The notes under the pieces: model-generated
Seen by the model: the letters and a program-made list of their open reading frames with translations, nothing else
Databases searched by the model: none
Told to the model about the DNA's origin: nothing
In this document: positions 8,638-19,067 of the stretch, one piece after another
Numbering within the stretch: position 1 is the stretch's first letter
How the letters are laid out: each line of letters opens with the position of its first letter
Translations under genes and position numbers: made by a program
From: CADEED01 sp039931065
GTDB taxonomy: Bacteria > Pseudomonadota > Gammaproteobacteria > Steroidobacterales > Steroidobacteraceae
Assembly: GCA_039931065.1 (NCBI GenBank)
Contig: JBDTSP010000019.1
Location: 1-64,000, forward strand
Length of the DNA stretch: 64,000 nt
Direction of reading: 5' to 3'

Positions 8638-9452
8638 TACTTCCAAACCACATCTAGCTTCTGCCCGGCCGCAAGCGTCGCGCCCGAGCCGCGCACGATG
8701 ATGGCGTTCTGCCCGAACATCACGCCGCGCAGGTTCGCATCGAACCGATAGGTCTTGAGCGTTGCGAGCGGCTCGACGCCGTCGCGCTCGCCGCTGGATT
8801 GCTCCGTGGTGGTGATCGCGCAGCGCGCGCACGGCTTCACGATGCGAATGGCAATTCCATCCGCACGCAATTCGTGGATGCGGTCTTCGTCGTAGGCAGC
8901 CACTCCGTCGAGCACGAGATTCGGCCGGAAACGCTCCATCGGCAGCGCCCTCGGCAATCTTGAGTTGAGTTCCGCCAACGACGCGCGCGAGATGACGAGG
9001 ATCGGAAAGCCGTCCGAGAACTCGGTGATCGCACGCACCTCACCCGTCCATTCGGCGCTGCATTCGCGCGGCGTGCCGGCGTCGAAGCGCATGAGCCGCA
9101 GCGGCGTACCGAGAAAATCCGTGCACCACTGTGCGGCTTCCTGGCCGCAGTCGATACCGCACCCGGCGAAACTCCACACCGTCACCGCCATCGATTCACC
9201 GCTCTGGTCGCGCGACACGCGCAGCGTCGACATGCCTGGCGCATCGAGCGTCAACCCTTGCGAACTCAAAGCGGTCGCAACCAGCGCCAAACGTGGCAGC
9301 TCACGCTGCGTCACGAAACGGCCGCCGGGCCGCACCATCATCCAGTGGCGATCGTCGGCGAGCCCGGTGGGCGACAACAGTGCGGAGTCGAGCTGGATGC
9401 CGCGGCAGGATTTGATCGGGTAGATGTGCAGCGCGGACAGTGTCGCCTGCAT
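8637..9452 (-). CDS. MOSC domain protein (YcbX-like, without ferredoxin domain)
   Basis: A 271-residue protein with the N-terminal MOSC beta-barrel (about 3-110, LHIYPIKSCRG) and a MOSC domain (about 115-265) containing the conserved cysteine region KPCARC. MOSC proteins bind molybdenum cofactor; YcbX-type members reduce N-hydroxylated bases, usually through a C-terminal 2Fe-2S domain. That domain is missing here, so another electron donor would be needed. I chose ATG 9452 because it begins the barrel motif and sits five bases after the kdsB stop; a longer frame upstream only shadows kdsB. Last gene of the comEC-kdsB operon, for which no functional link is obvious. Confidence 0.85.
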   Translation of the reverse strand: MQATLSALHIYPIKSCRGIQLDSALLSPTGLADDRHWMMVRPGGRFVTQRELPRLALVATALSSQGLTLDAPGMSTLRVSRDQSGESMAVTVWSFAGCGIDCGQEAAQWCTDFLGTPLRLMRFDAGTPRECSAEWTGEVRAITEFSDGFPILVISRASLAELNSRLPRALPMERFRPNLVLDGVAAYDEDRIHELRADGIAIRIVKPCARCAITTTEQSSGERDGVEPLATLKTYRFDANLRGVMFGQNAIIVRGSGATLAAGQKLDVVWK

Positions 9453-9457
9453 GACGC

Positions 9458-10204
9458 TCAAGGCCGCACCCTGAGAGCGCGCTCCGCGCGTTCGAGATCC
9501 GCCGCGGTGTTCACATCGGCCAGCGGCCTTTCGACCGCCAGCGCCACGCGGATTTCCATGCCGTTCTCGAGCGCGCGCAGTTGTTCGAGCTTCTCGATCT
9601 GCTCGAGCCGGCCCGGCGGCAGGGAAGCCAGGCGGCGCAACGCGGCAACCCGGTAGGCATAGATGCCGATGTGCCGCAGGCTCGCAGGTGTCAGCGTAGC
9701 GGCCGCATCGCGGTTCCACGGGATCGCCGCACGCGAGAAATAGAGTGCGCGGCCGGTGACGTCACACGCCACCTTCACGTTGTTAGGGTCGTTGAAGTCG
9801 GCGATGGTGTCGATTTTCGAGGCGAGCGTGGCGATGTCCGCGCGCGGATTCGCGGCCAGCAATTGCGCCACCTGGTCGATGATCGGCGGCGGAATCAGCG
9901 GCTCGTCACCCTGCACGTTGACGACGATGTCCGAGTCCTGCCAACCCCGCGACGCCGCGACCTCGGCGATGCGATCGCTGCCCGACAGGTGGGTACGCGC
10001 GGTCATCACGACCTCGGCGCCAAAGTCGCGCGCAGCGATGGCGATCCGCTCGTCATCGGTTGCGACCAGCACTTCATCGGCACGCGCGCTGCGCGCCCGT
10101 TCGTGCACCCACTGCAGCATGGTCTTGCCGGCCAGCGGCAGCAGCACCTTGCCTGGCAGCCGCGAAGAGTCGAAGCGCGCGGGAATGACGACGCGAAATT
10201 TCAT
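9458..10204 (-). CDS. kdsB: 3-deoxy-manno-octulosonate cytidylyltransferase (CMP-Kdo synthetase)
   Basis: Activates Kdo with CTP to give CMP-Kdo for the LPS inner core. Residues 1-20 (MKFRVVIPARFDSSRLPGK) carry the nucleotidyltransferase signature, and NVQGDEPLI is the Mg2+/CTP-binding motif. At 248 residues it matches the family (E. coli 248). The start overlaps the stop of the Trm112-like gene by four bases (ATGA), and the gene shares the operon with lpxK and msbA, a common arrangement in proteobacteria. Confidence 0.97.
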   Translation of the reverse strand: MKFRVVIPARFDSSRLPGKVLLPLAGKTMLQWVHERARSARADEVLVATDDERIAIAARDFGAEVVMTARTHLSGSDRIAEVAASRGWQDSDIVVNVQGDEPLIPPPIIDQVAQLLAANPRADIATLASKIDTIADFNDPNNVKVACDVTGRALYFSRAAIPWNRDAAATLTPASLRHIGIYAYRVAALRRLASLPPGRLEQIEKLEQLRALENGMEIRVALAVERPLADVNTAADLERAERALRVRP

Positions 10205-10392
10205 TCGCGCGCCAGCAGCGGATCGTCGGGCAGGAGTTGACGCGCGTCTTCCTCGAGCATCATCGGCACGCCTTCCTTGAGTGGGAACGCCAGCCGTTCG
10301 GCGCGGCACACCAGCACCTGCGCGGCGCGCTGGAACTTGAGCGGCCCCTTGCACACCGGGCACGCGAGAATGTCCAACAACCGGTCATCCAT
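10201..10392 (-). CDS. Trm112/YcaR family small zinc-ribbon-like protein
   Basis: A 63-residue protein (MDDRLLDILACPVCKGPLKF) of the YcaR/Trm112 family. It has the first CxxC (C10, C13), but the second knuckle has only one cysteine (VLVCRAE), as is common in bacteria. It nearly always lies between lpxK and kdsB, as here; its role is not established. It overlaps the lpxK stop by 8 bases and kdsB by 4, so the three are probably translated in a coupled way. Confidence 0.9.
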   Translation of the reverse strand: MDDRLLDILACPVCKGPLKFQRAAQVLVCRAERLAFPLKEGVPMMLEEDARQLLPDDPLLARE

Positions 10393-11389
10393 TTGTCTTG
10401 AACGCCTGTACACGCGCGAGCACGAGATCGACGAGCTCATCCGATTCCTTCTCGACGAACTCGGCGGTGACCGGCACGTACCAGAGGCGGTCATCGGCGA
10501 AGGTCGCGCATTTTACGGCATCTTTCTCGGTCATGAGGATCGGCAGGTTGTCGCCAAAATTCAGGTCGCCCGCCGCGAACGGATGATGATCGGGCATGGG
10601 ATGTTCGATCAGCGTGAGGCCCGCCTCGCGCAGCGTATCGAAGAACCGCCGCGGATTGCCGATGGCGGCCACCGCGTGAACGCTGGCGCCGCGGAAACTC
10701 GACAGCGATCGCAGCGACGCGCCGCCGGCCACGGGACGCGCATCACCCGGCCGCATGTTCATCGCGAAGTGTGTGCGCTTGACCAGGCGCGGCAGCTGGA
10801 AATTCGGTGCCGTGATCGGCCCGTTGACGACGACGGCATTCACCCGCCGCAGTCGCCCGACGCGTTCGCGCAGCGGGCCGCGCGGCAGCAGACAGCCATT
10901 GCCGAAGCCGCGCTGGCCGTCGATCACGACCATCTCGCAATGGCGCACCAGCGCCAGGTGCTGCAGGCCGTCATCGCAGATGATGATGTCGGCGCCATCG
11001 GCGACCGCCTGCTTCGCCGCCGCGACCCGGTCGCGCCCGACGAACACCGTGGCCTGCGCGCGCCGCGCCAGCATCAGCGGTTCGTCCCCGACTTCCGAAG
11101 CGCGGCTGTGTACGGTGACCCGAGTGACCCCGCGCGCGCGCCCACCATATCCGCGCGACACGATGGCGACCCGCAGGCCCACCGCGGTGAGTTTGTTCGA
11201 CAACCAGGCGACCAGTGGCGTCTTGCCAGTGCCACCCACCGTGAGATTGCCGACCACCACCACGGGCACGCCGACCTTCACGCGATGCCGCAGCCCGATG
11301 CCATACAGCAGGCTGCGCACCGCCATGATGGCGCCATATAAAGTTGAGAGCGGCGCGAGCCAGATCGGGCCGGATGGCCCGTACCACAT
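10385..11389 (-). CDS. lpxK: Tetraacyldisaccharide 4'-kinase
   Basis: Adds the 4' phosphate that completes the lipid IVA precursor; an inner-membrane-associated P-loop kinase. An N-terminal amphipathic or membrane segment (about 8-30) is followed by the Walker A GNLTVGGTGKTP, and the DDGLQH motif holds catalytic residues. The length of 334 is typical. I used ATG 11389; an in-frame TTG at 11410 would give MRSRIERMWYGP, closer to the usual LpxK N-terminus, and is a real alternative. It is downstream of msbA, the transporter of its product's descendant. Confidence 0.95.
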   Translation of the reverse strand: MWYGPSGPIWLAPLSTLYGAIMAVRSLLYGIGLRHRVKVGVPVVVVGNLTVGGTGKTPLVAWLSNKLTAVGLRVAIVSRGYGGRARGVTRVTVHSRASEVGDEPLMLARRAQATVFVGRDRVAAAKQAVADGADIIICDDGLQHLALVRHCEMVVIDGQRGFGNGCLLPRGPLRERVGRLRRVNAVVVNGPITAPNFQLPRLVKRTHFAMNMRPGDARPVAGGASLRSLSSFRGASVHAVAAIGNPRRFFDTLREAGLTLIEHPMPDHHPFAAGDLNFGDNLPILMTEKDAVKCATFADDRLWYVPVTAEFVEKESDELVDLVLARVQAFKTNG

Positions 11390-11423
11390 GCGCTCGATGC
11401 GCGAGCGCAACGTCGTTGATGCG

Positions 11424-13178
<1,755 letters not shown>

Positions 13179-13188
13179 TGCGGCGGGC

Positions 13189-13620
13189 TCACTTCGCAGG
13201 TTTGGAATCTTCGACCGTCGCGATGTTGATGCGCACGAAGCCGAGCTTGCCCAGCACATCCATTGCGGTGACCACGGACTGATGCGTGGAGCGCGCATCC
13301 GCGCGCACCGTGACGGGCTTGCTGCGATCGGCGCCCGCGACTTCCATGATCGCGGCGCGCAACGTGTCGGTGCTGGAGTTGATCAATTCGCGGTCGTTGA
13401 CGCGATAGGCGCCCGCCTGCGAGACGGTGACCACGATCGGATCGCTCTTCTGCTTGCCGGCGGGCACGAGGCTCGCCTGCGGCAACTCGATCTTGATGCG
13501 CCCTTCCTGCATGAAGGTGGACGACAACATGAAGAAGACGACCAGCAGCAACGCGATGTCGATCAGCGAGATCAGGTTTATCTCGGGATCTTCCTTGGTC
13601 CGGCGAGTCTGCATCTTCAT
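13189..13620 (-). CDS. ExbD/TolR family biopolymer transporter
   Basis: A 143-residue protein with a short cytoplasmic N-terminus, one membrane helix (about 14-36) containing the essential Asp (LISLIDIALLLVVFFML), and a periplasmic domain. With its ExbB-like partner it forms a proton-driven stator that energises envelope processes. No TonB or TolA is adjacent; in xanthomonads and relatives this pair commonly precedes msbA-lpxK, so a link to LPS export is possible but unproven. It overlaps the upstream gene by ATGA. Confidence 0.9.
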   Translation of the reverse strand: MKMQTRRTKEDPEINLISLIDIALLLVVFFMLSSTFMQEGRIKIELPQASLVPAGKQKSDPIVVTVSQAGAYRVNDRELINSSTDTLRAAIMEVAGADRSKPVTVRADARSTHQSVVTAMDVLGKLGFVRINIATVEDSKPAK

Positions 13621-14267
13621 GCGGAGCGCTCGGTCTCCGTGTCTTCGCCCGGCAATTCCGCGCCGAGCGAATCGGCGAAGGTGACCGCGATCTTTTCCAT
13701 CTCGATCACGATTCGTTCGACCTTGCCGCGCAGGTAGCGATACGCGATGAACGAAGGAATGGCGACCGAGAGGCCCGCCGCGGTGGTGACCAACGCCTGG
13801 GAGATGCCGCCCGCCAGCTTGGTCGGGTCGCCCATGCCGCCAAGCATGATGGCGTTGAACGCCGCGATGATGCCGGAGACGGTACCCAGCAGGCCTAACA
13901 AGGGCGAGATGCTGGCGATGGTGCCGAGCGAATTGAGGAACCGTTCGAGTTCGTGCACGACGTGGCGGCCGGTGTCCTGGACGCGCTCCATCATGATTTC
14001 GCGGCCACGGTGTTTATTGGCGAGCGCCGCCGCGAGTACGCGGCCGAGCGGTGAATTCTTCTCGAGCGCTTCGATGACCTTGGGGGTCACCTGGTTCTTC
14101 TCGGCCAGATCGGAGACCTTCTTGATGAGCTCCTGGGGCAACACGCGTTTGCGCTGCAAGGTCCACAGTCGCTCGAGCAAAATGCCAACCGACGCGATCG
14201 AACAGATGATGATCGGCCACATGAATGGGCCGCCGGCCCGAACGAGTTCCCACATGGCGGGGATCAT
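13617..14267 (-). CDS. MotA/TolQ/ExbB proton channel family protein
   Basis: A 216-residue inner-membrane protein with three helices: an N-terminal one (about 15-31) and two in the conserved MotA/TolQ/ExbB domain (ISPLLGLLGTVSGIIAAF; ISQALVTTAAGLSVAIPS). It works with the ExbD-like product as a proton-motive-force motor. A second in-frame ATG at 14255 (MWELVRAG) is an alternative start; neither has a clear ribosome-binding site. It lies 33 bases after comEC. Confidence 0.9.
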   Translation of the reverse strand: MIPAMWELVRAGGPFMWPIIICSIASVGILLERLWTLQRKRVLPQELIKKVSDLAEKNQVTPKVIEALEKNSPLGRVLAAALANKHRGREIMMERVQDTGRHVVHELERFLNSLGTIASISPLLGLLGTVSGIIAAFNAIMLGGMGDPTKLAGGISQALVTTAAGLSVAIPSFIAYRYLRGKVERIVIEMEKIAVTFADSLGAELPGEDTETERSA

Positions 14268-14300
14268 ACCGGAGCGCGGCTCCGGCCGTTACTTCGACAA

Positions 14301-16574
14301 TCAACTCGCCTCGACTCGCCGCCAGTGAAATGGGTACCGCGAGCTGCGCGCCACCCGCCGCAACGAGACGCCATTCGTCCCTAAACCGAGTTCCAGTGCG
14401 CCATCGCGGCGCGTGTCCAGCACGCGGGCGCCGGATTCGCGCCAGCGCGCGAGCGTCCGGATGCGGGAGTCTGCTGCGGCGATACCGCCGGTTGCGATCG
14501 CGAGGTCTGGTGCGGCCGCTTCTATCCACTCGGCGCTCGAGGCGAGCGAACTCGCCTGCCGGCCCATGATCGCCACATCGCTCGCGAGCGCGCCCGCGGG
14601 CAAGCGCCGCACCAGGGCTCGTTCCGCCGCGGCATCGAGGTCGCCGGCCAGCAACGCGCCATGTCCGTTCACCGACACGCGCAGGACGCAAAAACGCCGG
14701 TCGGCGCCGCCCACCCAGGTCTCGAAGTCGACTCCGTCCCAGCGGAAACGCGAATCCCGGCAGCGCGCGACGGGCAACGATGAGGCCGGCCACCCGCCGC
14801 CGACGAATATACGCGCGAGTTCGCGTTCGCTGGCTAACAAGGCGGCGCCCTGCGCACGATCGGCGTTGAGGGTCGGCAGCATCAGCAGATCGATACGATC
14901 GTGCCCGAGCGCCGCCAGCGCCGGCAGGACGAGTTGTCGCACAGGTGCGCCGTGGGAATTCCAGCCGTCCCCCGTGTCGAACAACAACACGTGGCCGCTC
15001 GTCGCGATGAGTATCGAGGCACCCCGGCTATCGAGCACGGTCAGGCGGGCGGAGCCGGACTGCGGCAGCCGTGACGCCGCGAACAACAGTGGCAGCGCCA
15101 ATACGCAGCTCGTCGCGCGTAAGGCCCAGGGCCAGCGGCACAACACCAGCAGGGCTCCGGCCAGTGCGAACGCGAGCCACCACAGCGGCGGCGTCACCTG
15201 CCAACGCGCCAGGTCCGCGTCCGCCGCCCACACCAATCCCGGCCACAGCCATTCATAAAGAATGGCCGCGACGCCGAATATCGGCGCGCACAGACCCGGC
15301 ATCAGCAGCGCCGCAAGCCCGCCCAGCAACACCAGCGGCACCAGCACGAACGACATGATCGGAATGGCCAGCAGGTTGACCCACAGGCCCGCCAGCGAAA
15401 CTCCGCCAAAGACCGCGAACGTCAACGGCGCGAGCGCCACCATGACCGCGAGTTGCAGGCGCAACAGCCCGAAGCCACGCCCGGGAGGAACGAGGCTCGA
15501 GGTTTCGAGCAGCAGGATCACCCCGACCGCCACGAACGACAGCCAGAAACCGGCCGCCAGCGGCGCGAACGGATCGAACAGCAACACGGCGATCAGTGCC
15601 AGTGACCAGGCACGCGCGGCGCTCAGGCTGCGCGCTGCGAGTCGTGCCAGCGAGAACACCGCGAGCATGAGCCAGGTGCGCTGGGTGGGCACGGAGAATC
15701 CGGCGAGCATCGAATACAGGCCGGCCGCGGCCAAGCCCGACAACAACGCGAATGGTTCGCGCTCGATGCGGGTGGCGAACGGCAGCCAACGCCAGAGTCG
15801 GCGCGCACAGAAGAAGGCCAGCACCGCGAACAACGTGACGTGCAGGCCCGAGATCGCGACCAGATGTGTCGTGCCCGTCGCGTTGAAGACGCGCCACTGG
15901 TCAAGGCTCATGCCGGCCGTGAGTCCGACGGCCAGCGCCGTCAGCAACGCGGCCGCATCCGGATCGGCGACACTGCCTTCAATACGCGTGGCAATGCGCG
16001 CACGCGCGCCATCGATCGAATAGTTGGCGAGCGCGAGCCGGCCGTTGAGCGCGGCGGGCAAGACGCGGCCGCTGAGATGCACGCGATCGCGAAATGCGAT
16101 CCTCGCGACGTCGCCGCCTTCGAAATTCCGCGTGGGCGCGAGCGCGGACAACCGCACGAGCCAGCGCCAGCGTTCTCCGACCCGCGGCGCGTAAGGAGCA
16201 TCGCGCCAGATGAGCCGCGCGCGCCGGCTGCGCGCGTCACTGCCTGCGCCGGCGCTGATCAAGACCTGCGCGTCGAATCGCAGCTCCGGGCCGTTGCGCT
16301 CCGGCACACTGGCCACGACGCCTTCGAGCAGCACCCGTGAATCGGCGCTGAGCGGCTGCACCCGCAGATCGAGCCAGCGCGAAGTTGAAAAAAATGCCAG
16401 CCAGATGCCGGCCAGCGTGAACGCGAGCAAACGACTGCACTTGCAGAGTCGCAGCGGCGAACACAACACGATGCACAGTGCCACTGCCGCGCAGGTCATC
16501 CATGTGCGGCCCGGCAAATCGCCCGCGCAGAGGCCCGCCAGCACACCCAGCAACAATGCGAGCGCGGCGGTCAC
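14301..16574 (-). CDS. comEC: ComEC/Rec2 family DNA-uptake channel with degenerate beta-lactamase domain
   Basis: Inner-membrane protein homologous to the ComEC channel that brings single-stranded DNA into the cytoplasm during transformation. N-terminal helices and an OB-like region (1-200), then the multi-span competence domain (about 210-500; LVAISGLHVTLFAVLAFF), then a C-terminal metallo-beta-lactamase-like domain from about 511. In this last domain the metal motifs are lost: the DVGQG position reads DSRGA, SHxDxDH reads LPTLNADRAQG (566-576), and HHGS reads GRQAS. The usual nuclease or metal function is therefore doubtful. The start is GTG at 16574 with AAGAGGCGA upstream. It is the first gene of the envelope operon. 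Confidence 0.9.
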   Translation of the reverse strand: MTAALALLLGVLAGLCAGDLPGRTWMTCAAVALCIVLCSPLRLCKCSRLLAFTLAGIWLAFFSTSRWLDLRVQPLSADSRVLLEGVVASVPERNGPELRFDAQVLISAGAGSDARSRRARLIWRDAPYAPRVGERWRWLVRLSALAPTRNFEGGDVARIAFRDRVHLSGRVLPAALNGRLALANYSIDGARARIATRIEGSVADPDAAALLTALAVGLTAGMSLDQWRVFNATGTTHLVAISGLHVTLFAVLAFFCARRLWRWLPFATRIEREPFALLSGLAAAGLYSMLAGFSVPTQRTWLMLAVFSLARLAARSLSAARAWSLALIAVLLFDPFAPLAAGFWLSFVAVGVILLLETSSLVPPGRGFGLLRLQLAVMVALAPLTFAVFGGVSLAGLWVNLLAIPIMSFVLVPLVLLGGLAALLMPGLCAPIFGVAAILYEWLWPGLVWAADADLARWQVTPPLWWLAFALAGALLVLCRWPWALRATSCVLALPLLFAASRLPQSGSARLTVLDSRGASILIATSGHVLLFDTGDGWNSHGAPVRQLVLPALAALGHDRIDLLMLPTLNADRAQGAALLASERELARIFVGGGWPASSLPVARCRDSRFRWDGVDFETWVGGADRRFCVLRVSVNGHGALLAGDLDAAAERALVRRLPAGALASDVAIMGRQASSLASSAEWIEAAAPDLAIATGGIAAADSRIRTLARWRESGARVLDTRRDGALELGLGTNGVSLRRVARSSRYPFHWRRVEAS

Positions 16575-16593
16575 TCGCCTCTTGTCCGGGTGT

Positions 16594-16599
16594 TAAAGT
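16594..16599 (+). promoter_or_regulatory. Extended -10-like box TGTTAAAGT at leaderless distance
   Basis: TAAAGT with an upstream TG (extended -10 form) ends eight bases before the ATG of the DUF2062 gene, in the 33-base gap from the divergent comEC start. No Shine-Dalgarno sequence is present. Confidence 0.35.
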
Positions 16600-16607
16600 C
16601 CGCGCCG

Positions 16608-17144
16608 ATGCCACGTGGATTCTTCCGCAAGATCACGCCGCGCAGCGAAACGCTGCGGTCACACTGGGCGCTGAAACCCTTCGGCCGCTTTTTCGGCGAC
16701 CCGCGCCTGTGGTCGCTGCAACGGCGCACGGTGACACCAGCGTTCGGCGCGGGACTCGCGATCTGTTTCATCCCACTGCCCATTCACATTCCGGTGGCGG
16801 CGATGGTGGCGATCTTCTGCCGCATCAATATTCCGACCATCATGCTGGCTCTGGTGGCGGTGAATCCCCTGACCATCGTTCCGGCCTATCTTCTCGCCTA
16901 CAAGGTAGGTGTAATCGTCACCGGCGCGCAGGAACGCAAATTCAAGTTCGACATGAGCTGGGACTGGGTGCAGCACGGACTCGGCCCCATGTGGAAACCG
17001 TTTCTCGTGGGTTGTGGCATCACGGGCGTTCTGGTGGGGCTCATGACCTACGCGCTGCTCGATATCCTGTGGCGTTACAACGTCCGCAAGAGATACCGCG
17101 AGCGCGCCGGCGCCGCCAGCAGGCAATCAACTCCTTTCGAGTAG
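16608..17144 (+). CDS. DUF2062 membrane protein
   Basis: A 178-residue protein with the DUF2062 domain: basic N-terminus (MPRGFFRKITP), then helices around 55-85 and 88-110 with the family-typical PAFGAGLAICFIPLPIH and NPLTIVPAYLLAYKVG, and a last helix near 145-165. Molecular function is unknown. I chose ATG 16608 over an in-frame GTG six codons upstream because of the -10-like box eight bases away. Its end overlaps the converging lolD end by 18 bases. Confidence 0.88.
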   Translation: MPRGFFRKITPRSETLRSHWALKPFGRFFGDPRLWSLQRRTVTPAFGAGLAICFIPLPIHIPVAAMVAIFCRINIPTIMLALVAVNPLTIVPAYLLAYKVGVIVTGAQERKFKFDMSWDWVQHGLGPMWKPFLVGCGITGVLVGLMTYALLDILWRYNVRKRYRERAGAASRQSTPFE

Positions 17145-17810
17145 ATTTCCGCGTTCGAGTTCGAGCACGCGGTCCATACGCGCCGCCAGCTTGCGATCGT
17201 GTGTCACCACGATGAGGCTGGTGCCGAGTTCGCGATTGAGTTCGAGCATGAGCTCGAACACCGATTCGGCATTGGCGCCATCGAGATTGCCGGTTGGCTC
17301 GTCGGCCAACACGATATGCGGCTCGGTCACCAGCGCCCGCGCCACCGCCGCGCGTTGCCGCTCGCCGCCCGACAATTCCTGCGGGCGGTGAATCAACCGC
17401 TGCCCGAGTCCCACTCTTTCGAGAATCGCGCGCGCGGTTTTCTCCGCTTCGGCCTTGGGCGTACGCCGCACCAGCAACGGCATCGCAACGTTTTCGAGTG
17501 CCGAGAACTCCGGCAGCAGGTGATGGAACTGGTAGATGAATCCGAGCGTGCGATTGCGCAGCTCGCCGCGCGGCTTTTCCGCGAGCGCATGAATGTCGTT
17601 GCCGGCGATTCGCACGATTCCTTCGGTGGGTTTATCGAGCCCACCCAGAATCTGCAGCAACGTGGTCTTGCCGGACCCCGAAGCCCCGATGATGGCGATA
17701 CGTTCCGCGCGCTTCACCGCGAAATTCACGTTCTTCAATACCTCGAGGTCGATCGGGCCCTGGCGGAACGCCCGTTTGACCCCAATCGCTTCCAGCACCA
17801 GCTCAGTCAT
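17127..17810 (-). CDS. lolD: Lipoprotein-releasing ABC transporter ATP-binding protein
   Basis: ATPase that powers release of outer-membrane lipoproteins to the LolA chaperone. Walker A GASGSGKTT, Q-loop FIYQFHHLLPEFSALENVAMPLL (the LolD-typical region), signature LSGGERQR, Walker B VLADEPTGNLD. A length of 227 is normal. It starts six bases after the second LolC/E gene, completing the transporter operon. Confidence 0.97.
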   Translation of the reverse strand: MTELVLEAIGVKRAFRQGPIDLEVLKNVNFAVKRAERIAIIGASGSGKTTLLQILGGLDKPTEGIVRIAGNDIHALAEKPRGELRNRTLGFIYQFHHLLPEFSALENVAMPLLVRRTPKAEAEKTARAILERVGLGQRLIHRPQELSGGERQRAAVARALVTEPHIVLADEPTGNLDGANAESVFELMLELNRELGTSLIVVTHDRKLAARMDRVLELERGNLLERS

Positions 17811-17816
17811 GTCCCA

Positions 17817-19067
17817 TTACTCATGTCGAAGGGCCTCCGCCGGCAACGTGCGCGAAGCACGCCACGCGGGGTAGATAGTCGCGAGCGCGGACAGCAGCAA
17901 GGTCACGCCGGCGACCTGCAACAGGTCGCCGGGACGGACTTCGCTCGGCAGGTCGCTCATGAAATAAACGCTCGCATCGAGGAATTTCGTGCCGATGGCG
18001 GCTTCGATGCCGTGCACGATGGCGGGAAAATAGATCGCGAGAACCCAGCCGAGCGCCAGCCCGGCGGCGGTGCCGACCAGGCCGATCAACGCGCCCTGCA
18101 CGAGGAACATCTTGAGCACGTTACCGGGCGCCGCGCCGATGGTGCGAAGAATCGCAATATCGGTTTGTTTTTCCTTCACGATCATCACCAGCGTCGCCAC
18201 CAGGTTGATCGCCGCGACGAATACCAGCAGCAGCAGGATGAAGAACATCATCGACTTGGTGAGTTCGATGGTCCTGAAGAACATCGCATGATCGCGCGTC
18301 CAGTCGGTGACGTAGAAACCCGCGCCACCCACGTCGATGGCATGAGCCACAGTGACCACGAGATTGGGCGCGAGGAACGGATCGTCGAGCGCCAGCCGCA
18401 GCCCGGTGACGTTGTCGCCCATGCGGTACAACTTCGCCGCATCACTCATGTGTACGAGCGCAAGACCGCGGTCGAACTCGTACATCCCGGATTGAAATAC
18501 GCCTGCGACCACGAAGCGGCGCATACGCGGCGCGAAGCCCGCCGGGGTGGCGGTGCCTTCGGGCGTCATCAACACGACATTCTGGCCGAGCGAGACGCCG
18601 AGTTCCTTCGCCAGCGCCTCGCCCAGGATGATGCGGTATTTACCGGCCTCGAGATCCGTCAGCGAACCCGACAGGAGCCGCGATCCCAGTCCCACGGCGC
18701 GGCTCTCTTCAGCGGGCAGGATGCCGCGCACCAGCGTACCGGTGACCCGCTGGCCATTGGCGAGCAGGCCGCGCGACTCGATGAACGGCACCACGGCCTT
18801 CACGCCGGGCTCGGAGGCGGCGACAGTCTGGGCCTGGCGCCAGCCGGGGATGTTGCCGTCAATTCCGGTGATGGTCGCGTGCGAGGTCACCGCGAGCATG
18901 CGGTTGCGCAGTTCGGTCTCGAAGCCGTTCAGCACCGACAGGGTCACGATCAACACCGCGACGCCGAGGGCGAGGCCCGTCACCGACATCGCGGCCACGA
19001 ACGACACGAATCCGCTGCGATGCGTGGAGCGCAGGTAACGGACGCCGATCAGCCATTCGTAGCCCAC
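17817..19067 (-). CDS. Lipoprotein-releasing ABC transporter permease, LolC/E family (second copy)
   Basis: A 416-residue permease with one N-terminal helix (about 22-47), a large periplasmic domain and three C-terminal helices of the FtsX/MacB type (MMFFILLLLVFVAAINL; LRTIGAAPGNVLKMFLVQGA; TIYPAWRASRTLPAEALRHE). It pairs with the preceding paralogue and LolD. The start is GTG at 19067, which overlaps the upstream TAG by one base (TAGTG) and yields the same length as its paralogue; a longer frame upstream is spurious. Which copy corresponds to LolC or LolE cannot be told from sequence alone. Confidence 0.93.
   Translation of the reverse strand: MGYEWLIGVRYLRSTHRSGFVSFVAAMSVTGLALGVAVLIVTLSVLNGFETELRNRMLAVTSHATITGIDGNIPGWRQAQTVAASEPGVKAVVPFIESRGLLANGQRVTGTLVRGILPAEESRAVGLGSRLLSGSLTDLEAGKYRIILGEALAKELGVSLGQNVVLMTPEGTATPAGFAPRMRRFVVAGVFQSGMYEFDRGLALVHMSDAAKLYRMGDNVTGLRLALDDPFLAPNLVVTVAHAIDVGGAGFYVTDWTRDHAMFFRTIELTKSMMFFILLLLVFVAAINLVATLVMIVKEKQTDIAILRTIGAAPGNVLKMFLVQGALIGLVGTAAGLALGWVLAIYFPAIVHGIEAAIGTKFLDASVYFMSDLPSEVRPGDLLQVAGVTLLLSALATIYPAWRASRTLPAEALRHE

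Noticed and set aside
9453..9719. N-terminal extension of the MOSC protein
   Set aside because: The open frame continues upstream through kdsB, but its composition is that of a shadow frame and the conserved barrel begins at 9452. The same reasoning applied to extended frames of kdsB, pdxJ, rlmD, lepA, msbA, rnc and pcm.
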